NCBI GenBank assembly: GCA_037385045.1
Contig: JARRNJ010000007.1
Location: 78,470 to 142,469, forward strand
DNA from: JARRNJ01 sp037385045
GTDB lineage: Bacteria; Pseudomonadota; Gammaproteobacteria; JASBUN01
Direction of reading: 5' to 3'
DNA length: 64,000 nucleotides
Below the pieces are notes generated by a model. The model was not told the DNA's origin. It made no database searches and saw only the letters and a program-made list of their open reading frames with translations. The position numbers were made by a program, and so were the translations under genes. Numbering within the stretch: position 1 is the stretch's first letter; each line of letters begins with the position of its first letter. Below, piece by piece: positions 1-8,269 of this stretch.

Positions 1-120
1 GCGATGGTCTTCGGCCGAAAACAGGCCCTTCTCAATCGCCAGTTCGCGTACCGCCATTTCTAGAATTTCGAAATCACTGACCTCTTCGACCATCGGTGCG
101 GGTTTGTGTGTCTCTGACAT
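1..120 (-). CDS. scnC: Thiocyanate hydrolase gamma subunit, N-terminal part (cut by window edge)
   Basis: Only the first 40 residues are in the window, starting MSETHKPAPMVEEV and containing FEILEMAVRELAIEKGLF. This resembles the N-terminus of ScnC, the subunit related to nitrile hydratase alpha that holds the cobalt-binding cysteine cluster; that cluster lies outside the window. Thiocyanate hydrolase converts thiocyanate to carbonyl sulfide and ammonia in the cytoplasm. The gene follows scnB and scnA on the same strand with a 35-base gap, the same order as in Thiobacillus thioparus. ATG at 118-120 is preceded by a purine-rich AGAGAGGACAAG site. The assignment is strong because of the operon context. 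Confidence 0.85.
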   Translation of the reverse strand, partial: MSETHKPAPMVEEVSDFEILEMAVRELAIEKGLFSAEDHR

Positions 121-155
121 CTACTTGTCCTCTCTGTTCCGGTGCCTACACCAGC

Positions 156-524
156 CTACGCCGGCTCCAACCAACGTTCGGAAAACTCCGTCTCCAGCGT
201 GTCGTTCGGATAGGAGTCGGGGTAATCGGGCCACAGTTCTTTCTGCGGGAACTTGACGCTGTAAAACCACTCCGGGCTTTCAGTGTTGTCCCATGCCTCG
301 TCTTCGGCCGCGGGGCTCTCGTAGACCACGGCCGTCACCACCCCACGCGCGCCCCGCGTGTATACCTGACAGCGTGTGTAAAAGAGATCCGGAAGATTCC
401 GTATCCGTACGTGATCGCCGACTTTGAACTTCGCGGGCCCGGCTTCGCCTTTGAAGCACTGCGGATCGCCGATCCCAGTGGCCTTCTTGGCGTGATGAGT
501 TGTATCGTAGTGAACTTTACTCAT
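156..524 (-). CDS. scnA: Thiocyanate hydrolase alpha subunit (related to nitrile hydratase beta C-terminal half)
   Basis: The 122-residue product begins MSKVHYDTTHHAKK and has the SH3-like beta-barrel region of nitrile hydratase beta subunits: FKVGDHVRIRNLPDLFYTR at about residues 33-51, then GARGVV and YSVKFPQKELWPD. In Scn enzymes this barrel is a separate subunit, unlike the single beta chain of nitrile hydratases. The open frame extends further upstream, but the ATG at 522-524 overlaps the scnB stop (ATGAGTAA), which indicates translational coupling and fixes the start. It sits between scnB and scnC. Confidence 0.88.
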   Translation of the reverse strand: MSKVHYDTTHHAKKATGIGDPQCFKGEAGPAKFKVGDHVRIRNLPDLFYTRCQVYTRGARGVVTAVVYESPAAEDEAWDNTESPEWFYSVKFPQKELWPDYPDSYPNDTLETEFSERWLEPA

Positions 525-942
525 AGCGCTTTTGCACCTCTTCAATCTTGTTGACCAACTCGGTAAGCGTGACGAATTGCTTATCGACAAGAATCCGGGC
601 GGCACCCAGCAGCCAGCGTCCGTAATAAGGCAAGGCGAGGTACTGGGTCTGACCGAGGTCCACGTTGTGTCTGCGCCGGCGCTCCTCGGCGCTCCATACG
701 CCACGCCATGCGAGGCACTCGCACGTGGCGAAGGTATTGAGTTCCCACTCCTCCTCTTCCTTCTCTTCCCAGGTGATGGGTACGTCGGCTTCGCCACCCA
801 CGTCGTGAGACGAGCGCAACAGCGCACGGTAGCGGGCGTGATCAATCTCATCGGGATAGGGTGCATGGGTCGGCTGGTGGTAGGCGGGCTGCAGCTGGCC
901 GACCAGATCAAGGTGTTGTTTCAAATCGCCGCGCGATGACAT
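517..942 (-). CDS. scnB: Thiocyanate hydrolase beta subunit (related to nitrile hydratase beta N-terminal half)
   Basis: The 141-residue product is mostly helical and resembles the N-terminal half of nitrile hydratase beta, including RGVWSAEERRRRHNVDLG and YYGRWLLGAARILVDKQ. It is the first gene of the scnB-scnA-scnC operon. A GTG at 949-951 is in frame, but AAGGAG at 952-957 lies about eight bases before the ATG at 940-942, so the ATG is the better start. Upstream (to about 1080) is AT-rich and probably holds the operon promoter; a weak TTGGCA-17-TAGCTG is visible there on the minus strand but is not convincing. Confidence 0.86.
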   Translation of the reverse strand: MSSRGDLKQHLDLVGQLQPAYHQPTHAPYPDEIDHARYRALLRSSHDVGGEADVPITWEEKEEEEWELNTFATCECLAWRGVWSAEERRRRHNVDLGQTQYLALPYYGRWLLGAARILVDKQFVTLTELVNKIEEVQKRYE

Positions 943-1638
943 ATATTCCACTCCTTTTTCTGCTACTGGGCCACAAAGCGTCGGATTTCAGCTATTGGTA
1001 TCTCGGATTGTTGCCAAACATCGGTTAAGCGTATTAGTAGTTCATTATTTGTGATTATTCTTAGCCGGTACACACGGTGGGTGCGGAACCGTGTCCGGTC
1101 GCTAATGCGTTCACCAAACGTCTCATTAGCGAGTGCGATACAAGCATGAACTACTGAAAAATAATGTCCAAGATTTAATTGTGATTGCTTGCATAGGCCT
1201 TCCCTATAGGTGCGACGACGCGGGTGTCACGGCGCTTGCCGCGTCCCGCAGCCGTTGTGAAGTCGGGTTCCGGCGCGATATCGTTGATGGGTTCCGCTGC
1301 GCCGCAGAGGACGGGTGAACGGCCGCTAGCGGCGATCGGTCCGCCGCGTGCGTCATTGGGCGCCGGCGGTGGCAGGGGACGCAGGCCACCAAGCCCGCCG
1401 AGGTTGAATCACGGGTCGTCGCGACCGAAGCGACTGCGCGATCCGGGTGACCAAGAGGTCTTGCCAAGCACTGTGCAACGCCCTCAAGGCACAGCGGATC
1501 AACCGGGCGTTACCGTTAATGCTCTGCTAATGTCATCAAAGTGGTTCGCGGCAACCTGGGGCGCGTACGCCCAACCGGCCGGTCACACCTGCGTCCAACT
1601 GACGGAAAGCAGCATCGTCCGGGGCGGATGATTGTGCA
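943..1638. other. Gene-poor stretch upstream of the thiocyanate operon
   Basis: About 0.7 kb without a convincing gene. The first 200 bases are AT-rich compared with the rest and are the probable control region of the minus-strand scn operon. Short frames at 1133-1631 have no recognisable motif or good ribosome-binding site, and several overlap one another on both strands. No repeat or structured RNA was recognised. Confidence 0.5.
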
Positions 1639-2615
1639 ATGGGAAAAGGCGGGCTCGAAGCGTTCAGTGATGCGGTGATTGTGATTATCATCACCGTCAT
1701 GGTGCTGGAGATGAAAGTGCCGCACGGAGCGAACCTTGCGGCCCGGCCCAACAGCAGGCGCTTCGGTAGCGCCAACTGAAACCTCCCAGAAGGTTGGTCG
1801 CCGGGCGACTCATCGAACACGGGCAAGTGTTAGCGGGCCCGGGAGTCACCGTTTGGCATGAAGCAGACGACCCTATCGGGGCTATTGAGTTACGGTGCGG
1901 CGACCTAAACGCACCCGCGCGCCGACGATTTGCCCCTGATGCCGTGCAGGTCGGGTCGAGCGCGCGGGCGGGCAGCGAGGCCGGTCGTGTTGTTGGCCGG
2001 TGGATGCGCTGCGCTTATCCACCCTACGTTTTTGCGCATCCACCGTTTGTAATATCCTTCTGTGAACCCCGAGGATCACCGTAGGGTGGATAAGCGCAGC
2101 GCATCCACCGTTTGTAATATCCTTCTGTGAACAACGTGCTGGGGTTACACAGCTAACGGGCCCTGGGCATCTACTGCAACAACCACCGCCATTTGCTCTG
2201 CACCTGCCGTGCGGTCACCGGCCCGGTACTGTGGGCGAATCTGCACCTGTTGTTCTGGTTATCCCTGATCCCTTTCGCGACCGGGCGGATGGGGGAAAAT
2301 TCGTTCGCACCGGCGGCAACGGTTCTCTATGGCGCGGTACTGCTGCTGGCCGCCGTCGCATATATGCTGTCGCAGCAGAGCATCATTGCGTCCCAGGGCT
2401 CTGAGTCGCTGCTCAAGCAAGCGATCGGCAGCGACTGGAACGGCAAGGTGTCGCCGCTGCTGTATGCGCTTGCCATTGGCGTGGCCTATTGGGGGCGATG
2501 GGTTTCCCTGTGCCTGTACGTGTTGGTCGCCATGCTTTGGTTGATACCGGATCGGCGCATCGGAAAAGTGGTGCAGGTTCATCAACGCCGGTCGATCACA
2601 GCCGATCACCCGTGA
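1639..2615 (+). pseudogene. TMEM175-family (DUF1211) potassium channel gene, interrupted
   Basis: Two pieces of one membrane protein are recognisable. Piece 1 (1639-1776) starts MGKGGLEAFSDAV and continues through ITVMVLEMKVPHGANLAA, the FSD-containing first helix of TMEM175/DUF1211 proteins. It then runs into unrelated residues and a stop. Piece 2 resumes near 2170 with GIYCNNHRHLL, followed by LWANLHLLFWLSLIPFATG, matching the next helices through LIPDRRI. Intact family members carry only about 20-25 residues between these points, whereas here about 0.4 kb intervenes. Intact relatives are about 190-200 residues long. The insert holds a palindromic repeat pair (2000-2132). A downstream in-frame start at 2193 could still yield a 140-residue C-terminal fragment, but without the filter helix it is probably not functional. 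Confidence 0.75.
2000..2132. repeat. Palindromic (REP-like) repeat pair with direct 34-base repeat
   Basis: A 28-base unit at 2000-2027 (GTGGATGCGCTGCGC followed by TTATCCACCCTAC) recurs as an exact reverse complement at 2081-2108. Each unit is itself an imperfect hairpin (GTGGAT pairing with ATCCAC). Overlapping this, a 34-base direct repeat beginning GCGCATCCACCG occurs at 2034-2067 and 2099-2132 without mismatch. The GTAGGGTGGATAAGCG core is a type of interspersed palindrome common in proteobacterial genomes. The element lies inside the DNA that separates the halves of the broken channel gene. Confidence 0.85.
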
Positions 2616-2847
2616 GTACCCGTGCCGTGGTCCGCTCGCTCTGCCGCGAAAAGCGCCACTCGGATGGGTCCGTGGTCGGCGGGACGCGGGCGGGAACCGC
2701 TCGTCCGCGAGATTCCGCCGCACTCCCTACCTGGCGGCGCAGGTGTCACGAGATCCCCCGCGCTGGCGCAGGCGCCAGGGGGGGACCGCCTGCCCCGGTC
2801 GCCGCAGACAGCGGCAGTCGTCAGGCGACGGCCCCGGCCGAGTCGGT

Positions 2848-3168
2848 TCATGCGGCGCGTGGCGTCGGGTGGCCGGTCCGGCCGGTGACCGCCCGCGGCG
2901 CGCGGGCCGGGCCGCCCTCGGGCGCCATGCCGGCAGCGCGTTGCGGGCCACCGGAGGCCGCTGGGCGATCGGTCGCCCCCGCCGGCGCACGCCGATGCCC
3001 TGTCGCCCGGCTTGCCAGGCGCTTGAATCCACTGCCCAGCCACAGGCCCAGGCGCACGATGCCGCCGCCGATGGTTTCGCTGCGCAGCCGGTGCGCCTCG
3101 CGGATATACCGCTCCAGTTGTTCCTCTGTGAGGATTGGGCCGCGTGTCGGTTGCCGGTCCGTATTCAT
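2848..3168 (-). CDS. Small hypothetical protein with basic amphipathic N-terminal region
   Basis: The 106-residue product has a protein-like N-terminal half (ILTEEQLERYIREAHRLR, then IVRLGLWLGSGFKRLAS), similar in style to short basic amphipathic proteins of the DUF1127/YjiS type. The C-terminal half is low-complexity and rich in Pro, Arg, Ala and Gly. A strong GGGAGG site precedes the ATG at 3166-3168, the best evidence that it is expressed. No function can be assigned. The second half could be read-through after loss of the original stop. Confidence 0.5.
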   Translation of the reverse strand: MNTDRQPTRGPILTEEQLERYIREAHRLRSETIGGGIVRLGLWLGSGFKRLASRATGHRRAPAGATDRPAASGGPQRAAGMAPEGGPARAPRAVTGRTGHPTPRAA

Positions 3169-3490
3169 CGTAACCTCCCTGCGAGCACTCAGGCCGCGGT
3201 AGTATTTTCGATATCTCTAATATAGGCATGGACTAAAAAAGGATTAGGCCGGCCGTGGTCATATCAGCTGTGCTTTGGAGTCACAAATTCCGCTGCGGCT
3301 TGCGGGACCGCGGGAATCCGGATGCGGGTCCGGGGTGATTTCACCGGCCATGTTCCGCTACTCTTTCGCCCGCGGAGGCGGGCATTCCATGATCGGCACT
3401 GCGCCGGATATCCGCCACATCCGCCCCCGACGGCTGGCAGCCGCGAGCGCGGCAGGCCAGCGGATTGAAACGACGACCAGGAGCAATGCG
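3169..3490. promoter_or_regulatory. Divergent intergenic region
   Basis: This 322-base stretch separates the small minus-strand gene from the plus-strand dehydrogenase. Its left part is AT-rich around 3205-3245. Read on the minus strand it contains TATATT about 60 bases before the 3168 start, a plausible -10 element without a clear -35. No repeat or structured RNA was seen. Confidence 0.3.
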
Positions 3491-4366
3491 ATGAAGGTGG
3501 GTTTTGTCGGCCTCGGACGGATGGGAACGGGCATGGCTGTCAATCTGGTAACGGCCGGCCACAACGTGACGGTTTATAATCGCACCGCCGAGAAAACTGC
3601 GGCAGTGGCAGCGCACGGGGCCCGCGTTGGCAACAGCGTGGCCGACGCTTGCGGCGGCGAGGCTGTCATCACCATGCTGGCGGATGACCCAGCAGTCGAG
3701 AACGTCGTCTTTGGGCGCGACGGCATTGTTGCCCGTCTGCCTGTGGGTGCCATTCACGTTTCCGCGAGCACCATCAGCGTCGCATTATCTGAACGCTTGG
3801 CCGACGCCCATGCCCGGGCCGGGCAGTATTTCGTGTCGGCGCCGGTGTTCGGCCGCCCCGATGCGGCCGCTACCGGGCAGCTGTTTATTGTCGCGGCCGG
3901 CGATCCCGGTGCGATCGACGCGGTCGCGCCGCTGTTCGAAGCTATGGGACAACGCACATTCATTGTCTCCAACGACACGAAAATCGCGAATCTGGTGAAA
4001 CTCAGCGGGAACTTTCTGATTGCATCGGTGATTGAATCGCTCGGAGAAGCCGTCGCCCTGGTGGCGAAGGCCGGGGTCGATCCAAGCCAATACGTGGATA
4101 TACTGACTTCAAGCCTGTTCAATGCTCCCGTCTACAAGACCTACGGCAAGCTCATCGCGGACCAACGCTTCAAGCCTGCAGGCTTTGCCGCGTCTCTCGG
4201 CCAGAAAGACATACGGCTCATCCTCGCCGCCGCCGAGGCGTTGCAAGTCCCGTTGCCTTTGGCGAGCCTGCTCCGCGACCGGTTCCTGAACCTCCTCGCC
4301 CACGGCGGCGATTCCCTCGACTGGTCGGCGATTGCCGCGCTGGCCTCAGGGGACGCGGGTGCGTGA
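3491..4366 (+). CDS. NAD(P)-dependent beta-hydroxyacid dehydrogenase (3-hydroxyisobutyrate dehydrogenase/GLYR1-like family)
   Basis: The 291-residue product starts MKVGFVGLGRMGTGMA, the Rossmann dinucleotide motif GxGxxG, with VYNRT at the end of the second strand. SAPVFGRPDAAATGQL at about residues 116-131 is the substrate-loop motif of the family, and NLVKLSGNF carries the expected catalytic lysine. The all-helical C-terminal domain follows. The open frame extends 72 codons upstream, but homology begins at this ATG. It stands alone. The substrate cannot be read from sequence; the GRPDAA-type loop is common in GLYR1/imine-reductase-like members. Confidence 0.85.
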   Translation: MKVGFVGLGRMGTGMAVNLVTAGHNVTVYNRTAEKTAAVAAHGARVGNSVADACGGEAVITMLADDPAVENVVFGRDGIVARLPVGAIHVSASTISVALSERLADAHARAGQYFVSAPVFGRPDAAATGQLFIVAAGDPGAIDAVAPLFEAMGQRTFIVSNDTKIANLVKLSGNFLIASVIESLGEAVALVAKAGVDPSQYVDILTSSLFNAPVYKTYGKLIADQRFKPAGFAASLGQKDIRLILAAAEALQVPLPLASLLRDRFLNLLAHGGDSLDWSAIAALASGDAGA

Positions 4367-4469
4367 TCCGCGTCCAGGGCGGTGGAACGACTGATCAGGT
4401 GAACACTGGCGCCGCTCGTTGGCGCCGGGACTTATGAACCGCAACTTCTGAAGATGAAAGCGAGCAGTC

Positions 4470-5066
4470 ATGGCAGTTTTTGGCAACCAACAACGTTACG
4501 GCAGCACGGCTCAGGTCTTCCACTGGTTGACCCTGATTTTGGTGGTAGCGGCGTACGCGACCAGTCCAGGCGGTCCGGAGCGGCGCGTGTTCTCGGCGGC
4601 GATGGATTTCCCGCGGCAGTTCCACGAAACCCTGGGTATGGCGGTGTTCTTCGTGGTGTTGCTGCGCGTGCTCTGGCGAGCGGTGGATCGAACGCCGGAA
4701 CCGCCGGCTCCGACGCTGTGGGTGGAGCGGTTTGCGAAGCCCATGCATCTGTTGTTGTACCTGCTGCTGCTGGCGGTTCCGCTTACCGCAGTGTTCGGTT
4801 CGTGGCTGGAGGGTCACCCGCTCACGCTGTTGGGTCTGGCGCCGATCGCGCCGTATCTGGCGCAATCGCACGCGCTGGGTGAGACGGTGTTGACGGTGCA
4901 CACCCTTCTCGGCAATGCGATTCTCTGGGCTGCTGGCCTGCATGCTGCCGCAGCGGTGTTCCATCATTTCTGGCTGCACGACGACGTACTGATCGCCATG
5001 CTGCCCGAAGCCCTGCCCATTGCAAGGCCCAGGACGTCGGCGTCCAGCGGGCGCCGGGCTCCATAG
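4470..5066 (+). CDS. Cytochrome b561 family protein
   Basis: The 198-residue inner-membrane protein has four hydrophobic helices with histidines placed as haem-b ligands: VFHWLTLILV in helix 1, FHETLGMAVFF in helix 2, and HTLLGNAILWAAGLH with VFHHFWLHDD at the end. This is the layout of bacterial YodB/CybB-type b561 proteins, which carry electrons from quinol across the membrane. It lies between two unrelated oxidoreductases on the same strand with gaps of about 80-100 bases. The electron acceptor is unknown. Confidence 0.85.
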   Translation: MAVFGNQQRYGSTAQVFHWLTLILVVAAYATSPGGPERRVFSAAMDFPRQFHETLGMAVFFVVLLRVLWRAVDRTPEPPAPTLWVERFAKPMHLLLYLLLLAVPLTAVFGSWLEGHPLTLLGLAPIAPYLAQSHALGETVLTVHTLLGNAILWAAGLHAAAAVFHHFWLHDDVLIAMLPEALPIARPRTSASSGRRAP

Positions 5067-5147
5067 ACGACTGCCGCCGGAGCAACGCCCCGGTCGTGCG
5101 CCGGGCCGGGGCCCATGTTCAACCCGCCTTACGAGAGGAGGCACGCC

Positions 5148-6137
5148 ATGAAGACTCGCCAATTGGGCCGCGACGGGCTTATCGTTTCCGCCATCGGCCT
5201 CGGGTGCATGGGCATGTCGGATTTTTACGGCGCCCATCGTGACCAGGAGTCCATTGCGACAATCCGGCGCGCGCTGGAACTGGGGATCAATTTTTTCGAT
5301 ACCGCCGACATGTACGGGCCGTACGCCAACGAGGAACTCGTCGGCAAGGCGATACGGGGATATCGGAATCAGGTCGTCATCGCCACCAAGTTCGGGATAG
5401 TTCGCGATCCCGACAACCCGCAGGCACGCGGGTTCGATGGCAGGCCGGAGTATGTACGCAAAGCCTGCGAAGGCAGCCTGCGCCGCCTCGGGGTGGAGAC
5501 CATCGATCTCTATTACCTGCATCGCGTCGACCCCGATACGCCCATCGAGGACACGGTAGGCGCCATGGCCACGCTGGTTGAAGAGGGAAAAGTCCGCTAT
5601 CTCGGCCTGTCGGAAGCGGGCCCGGAGACCCTACGGCGTGCCGCCGGGGTCCATGCCATCGCCGCTTTGCAATCGGAATACTCGTTGTGGAGCCGCGACC
5701 CGGAGGACGAAATGCTCGGTATCTGTGCCGAACTGGAGATCGGCTTCGTGCCCTACAGTCCGCTCGGCCGCGGCTTCCTCACCGGCGCCATCCGCAGCAT
5801 CGACGACCTCGACCAGGATGACTGGCGCCGCAGCAACCCCCGTTTCCAGGGTGAGAACTTCGACAGGAATCTGGCGCTGGTGGGAACCATACAATCCATG
5901 GCCCGGGAAAAGGGCTGTACGCCGGCGCAACTCGCCCTCGCCTGGCTGCTGTCCCGGGACGAACACATCGTCCCGATCCCGGGGACCCGCAGGATTGAGC
6001 GCCTGGAGGAAAACGCCGGCGCCGTTGAAATTGAGCTTACCGACGCGGAGCTGGACCGGATCGACCACATCGCCCCGAAAGGTGCCGCGGCCGGCCTGCG
6101 TTACCCCGAAGCGGCAATGCAGGCGTTGGGGCGCTGA
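5148..6137 (+). CDS. Aldo/keto reductase
   Basis: The 329-residue product has the full aldo/keto reductase signature: FFDTADMYGPYANEELVG supplies the catalytic Asp and Tyr, IATKFGIV the Lys and YYLHRVD the His. The C-terminal IPGTRRIERLEENAGA binds the NADPH phosphate. Overall it resembles the YajO/Tas-like AKR11-13 groups that reduce aldehydes. The frame opens 11 codons earlier, but GAGAGGAGG stands eight bases before the ATG at 5148. The physiological substrate is not evident. Confidence 0.88.
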   Translation: MKTRQLGRDGLIVSAIGLGCMGMSDFYGAHRDQESIATIRRALELGINFFDTADMYGPYANEELVGKAIRGYRNQVVIATKFGIVRDPDNPQARGFDGRPEYVRKACEGSLRRLGVETIDLYYLHRVDPDTPIEDTVGAMATLVEEGKVRYLGLSEAGPETLRRAAGVHAIAALQSEYSLWSRDPEDEMLGICAELEIGFVPYSPLGRGFLTGAIRSIDDLDQDDWRRSNPRFQGENFDRNLALVGTIQSMAREKGCTPAQLALAWLLSRDEHIVPIPGTRRIERLEENAGAVEIELTDAELDRIDHIAPKGAAAGLRYPEAAMQALGR

Positions 6138-6385
6138 ACCGCCCGGCAAACGGCACAGGCCGCGGCAAGCCGAACTCCTGGCGGCGAATGCCGGGGGGCG
6201 CTGCTGAAATCGGTGACGACACGGCATCGGCTGTGCGAACTGCCTGGTCGCGAAGCTCCCATGCCGATGCTCGATACCCGGATTTGGTTGAACCGCCGGT
6301 CTCGTCGGGCGAACCCCAATGAGATCGTCCGGCCTTGACCGGGACTGGAATCGGGACCGGTCCGTGCCGATGCCGGACATCCGGG

Positions 6386-8095
6386 TTACAACCCAAGCGA
6401 CGTCAAAGCGGCAGTCAATTGCGCGATCTGATCCGCATCGGTCATCGGATAGGTCGCCAGCCAGTCCCTCATTGCGAAGTCTGGCTGAAGCGACTGGATT
6501 TCGGCCACCTCCCACTGCGCCGTCTCGCGATCACCGGCGGCGACGGCAACCGCCGCCATGTAAACATGAGCCTCGAGGTTCGCGGGGTTGCGCGACAGGG
6601 CTTCGCGCAGGTTGATCCTTGCCTGCTCCTGATCCCCCATGAAGAAATAGGCCCGTCCCAGGAGCAGAAAATAGAGGTGGCCGGCCGCCGGGTTGTGACG
6701 CATGGCTTTGCGCATCAATTTGACGGTCCGTGCCGGATGGCCGACATAGGTGTTGATGCCGCCCATCAGTGCGTAGGCGTCTGCAAACGACTGATCCAGT
6801 TTCAACGCATTTTTCAACAGAACGATGGCGCGCTCGTGGTGACGCCGCTGGGCCTGGATGTACCCCAGTACCCAGTAGACTTCGGGAATTCCGGGGTCCA
6901 TGTCCCGCGCCGTATGCGCCATTTTCGAGGCCCGCTCCAAGGCCGCGGCACCGTGCTCTCCCCACTGGTTGCGATAATCCGCTACATAGCTGAGCGCCAG
7001 TCCGGCATAGGCCCGCGCGAAAGTCGGATCCAGCTCGATGGCACGGCGATACAAACGCCGGGCTTCGAGATTCTCACGCTCCTGACGCACGAGAAGGTCG
7101 CCCTGCCCTTGAAGAAACAACTCGTAGGCTTCGAGATTGCGGGTGTAGCGTTTCGCCAGCCGCCAGTGCTCCGCCTGAGTCAATTTGATCGATAGCGTTT
7201 TCGCCACACGGCGACTGATTTCCGCCTGCACGTCGAAAAGATCGCCGATCGGCCGGTCGAACTTTTCCGACCAGAGCTGCCGGCCGGTGGACGAGTCGAT
7301 CAATCGGACATGGGCTTCAAGGCGCTTTGCCGAGCGTTGCACGCTGCCTGAAACGTAGTAGCGGGCGGTCAAAGCCCCATTCGCGGCGCCGCGGTCGTCA
7401 TGGCCGAAGATCGAATGGGTACTGATGACCCAGAGGCCGGACAAACGCGACAGATCGGTGACCAGGTCCGCGGTGATGCCGCGTGCAAGATTATCCTGGT
7501 CAGCTCCGGCTCGCAGCGATTCGAACGGCAACACCGCGATGGTGACGGGAGCCTTTGGCCGCGGGTGGCCCGGGATCCCGGCATTCCCAACCGTTGCGGT
7601 CCCCTCGGGCGGGCGCTCGGCGACAGTGAGATAACCCACGATTGCAACGGCCGCAACCACAATCCCGACGATCAGCATCGCGGCCAGCCGTGGTCTATGG
7701 TCGCCACGCCGCACGGGACCTTCCTGCGCACTTTCACCGGGGGTTTCCGACAGGCTCACTGGCGCGATCAGGCGGTAGCCCTGCTTGGGTATGGTCTGGA
7801 TATAGCGCGGGTGCTTTGGGTCGTCGCCGAGGGCTTTGCGCAGCTTGATCACCACTTGCGTCAACGAATCATCCCCCACCACCACTCCGGGCCAGACCCG
7901 GGTAAGCAGCTCCTCCCGTGTGACCATAGCGCCGGCACGCTGCGTAAGCCGGATCAGCAAGGCAGCCACCTTGGGCTCCAGTCGCAGCACTTCGCCGTCG
8001 CGGCGAATTTCATGCAGGGTGGGGTGGAGTTCCCACTCGCCGATCCGAACCCCGTCCGCGAGTGTCCCGTGCGCACCATCCGTTTTCGAGGTCAT
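6386..8095 (-). CDS. CadC-type membrane transcriptional regulator with TolB-like and TPR domains
   Basis: The 569-residue product has four regions. Residues about 15-115 form an OmpR/CadC winged helix (RLEPKVAALLIRLTQRAG, RKALGDDPKHPRYIQTIPK). A single membrane helix follows at about 137-158 (LIVGIVVAAVAIVGYL). Next comes a TolB/FlgO-like domain (VTIAVLPFESL, GSVQRSAKRLEAHVRLID). The C-terminal half is tetratricopeptide repeats. Such proteins bind DNA directly from the membrane and sense through the outer part. It is divergent from the methyltransferase at 8270, its likeliest target, and converges with the aldo/keto reductase gene. Confidence 0.85.
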   Translation of the reverse strand: MTSKTDGAHGTLADGVRIGEWELHPTLHEIRRDGEVLRLEPKVAALLIRLTQRAGAMVTREELLTRVWPGVVVGDDSLTQVVIKLRKALGDDPKHPRYIQTIPKQGYRLIAPVSLSETPGESAQEGPVRRGDHRPRLAAMLIVGIVVAAVAIVGYLTVAERPPEGTATVGNAGIPGHPRPKAPVTIAVLPFESLRAGADQDNLARGITADLVTDLSRLSGLWVISTHSIFGHDDRGAANGALTARYYVSGSVQRSAKRLEAHVRLIDSSTGRQLWSEKFDRPIGDLFDVQAEISRRVAKTLSIKLTQAEHWRLAKRYTRNLEAYELFLQGQGDLLVRQERENLEARRLYRRAIELDPTFARAYAGLALSYVADYRNQWGEHGAAALERASKMAHTARDMDPGIPEVYWVLGYIQAQRRHHERAIVLLKNALKLDQSFADAYALMGGINTYVGHPARTVKLMRKAMRHNPAAGHLYFLLLGRAYFFMGDQEQARINLREALSRNPANLEAHVYMAAVAVAAGDRETAQWEVAEIQSLQPDFAMRDWLATYPMTDADQIAQLTAALTSLGL

Positions 8096-8269
8096 TGGCA
8101 GCAGCCTTGGCGTGAAAACACAACACGTTGTTTTCTATATTGTTTTATTTTCTTCGGAAAATCTTAGCTTTGTTCTAGGGTTTTTTCCACGCAGCCCGGC
8201 TAAATCTGGCGAACCGGCAACACCCGATCCATCACCAGAATGCGCCGCAGCCGGCGCCGGGAGGACATC
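8096..8269. promoter_or_regulatory. Divergent promoter region between CadC-type regulator and methyltransferase
   Basis: The 174-base spacer has a markedly AT-rich core around 8120-8175 (TTGTTTTCTATATTG and TATTTTCTTCGG) in otherwise GC-rich DNA, as expected for back-to-back promoters. GGGAGGA just before 8270 is the methyltransferase ribosome-binding site. No clear dyad for the regulator was found. Confidence 0.4.

Noticed and set aside
1224..1631. Possible gene upstream of the broken channel
   Set aside because: Several overlapping frames on both strands with no motif, no good ribosome-binding site and biased composition.
2034..2132. CRISPR array
   Set aside because: Only two copies of a unit and a 31-base gap, with an inverted partner; the pattern is REP-like, and no cas gene is present.
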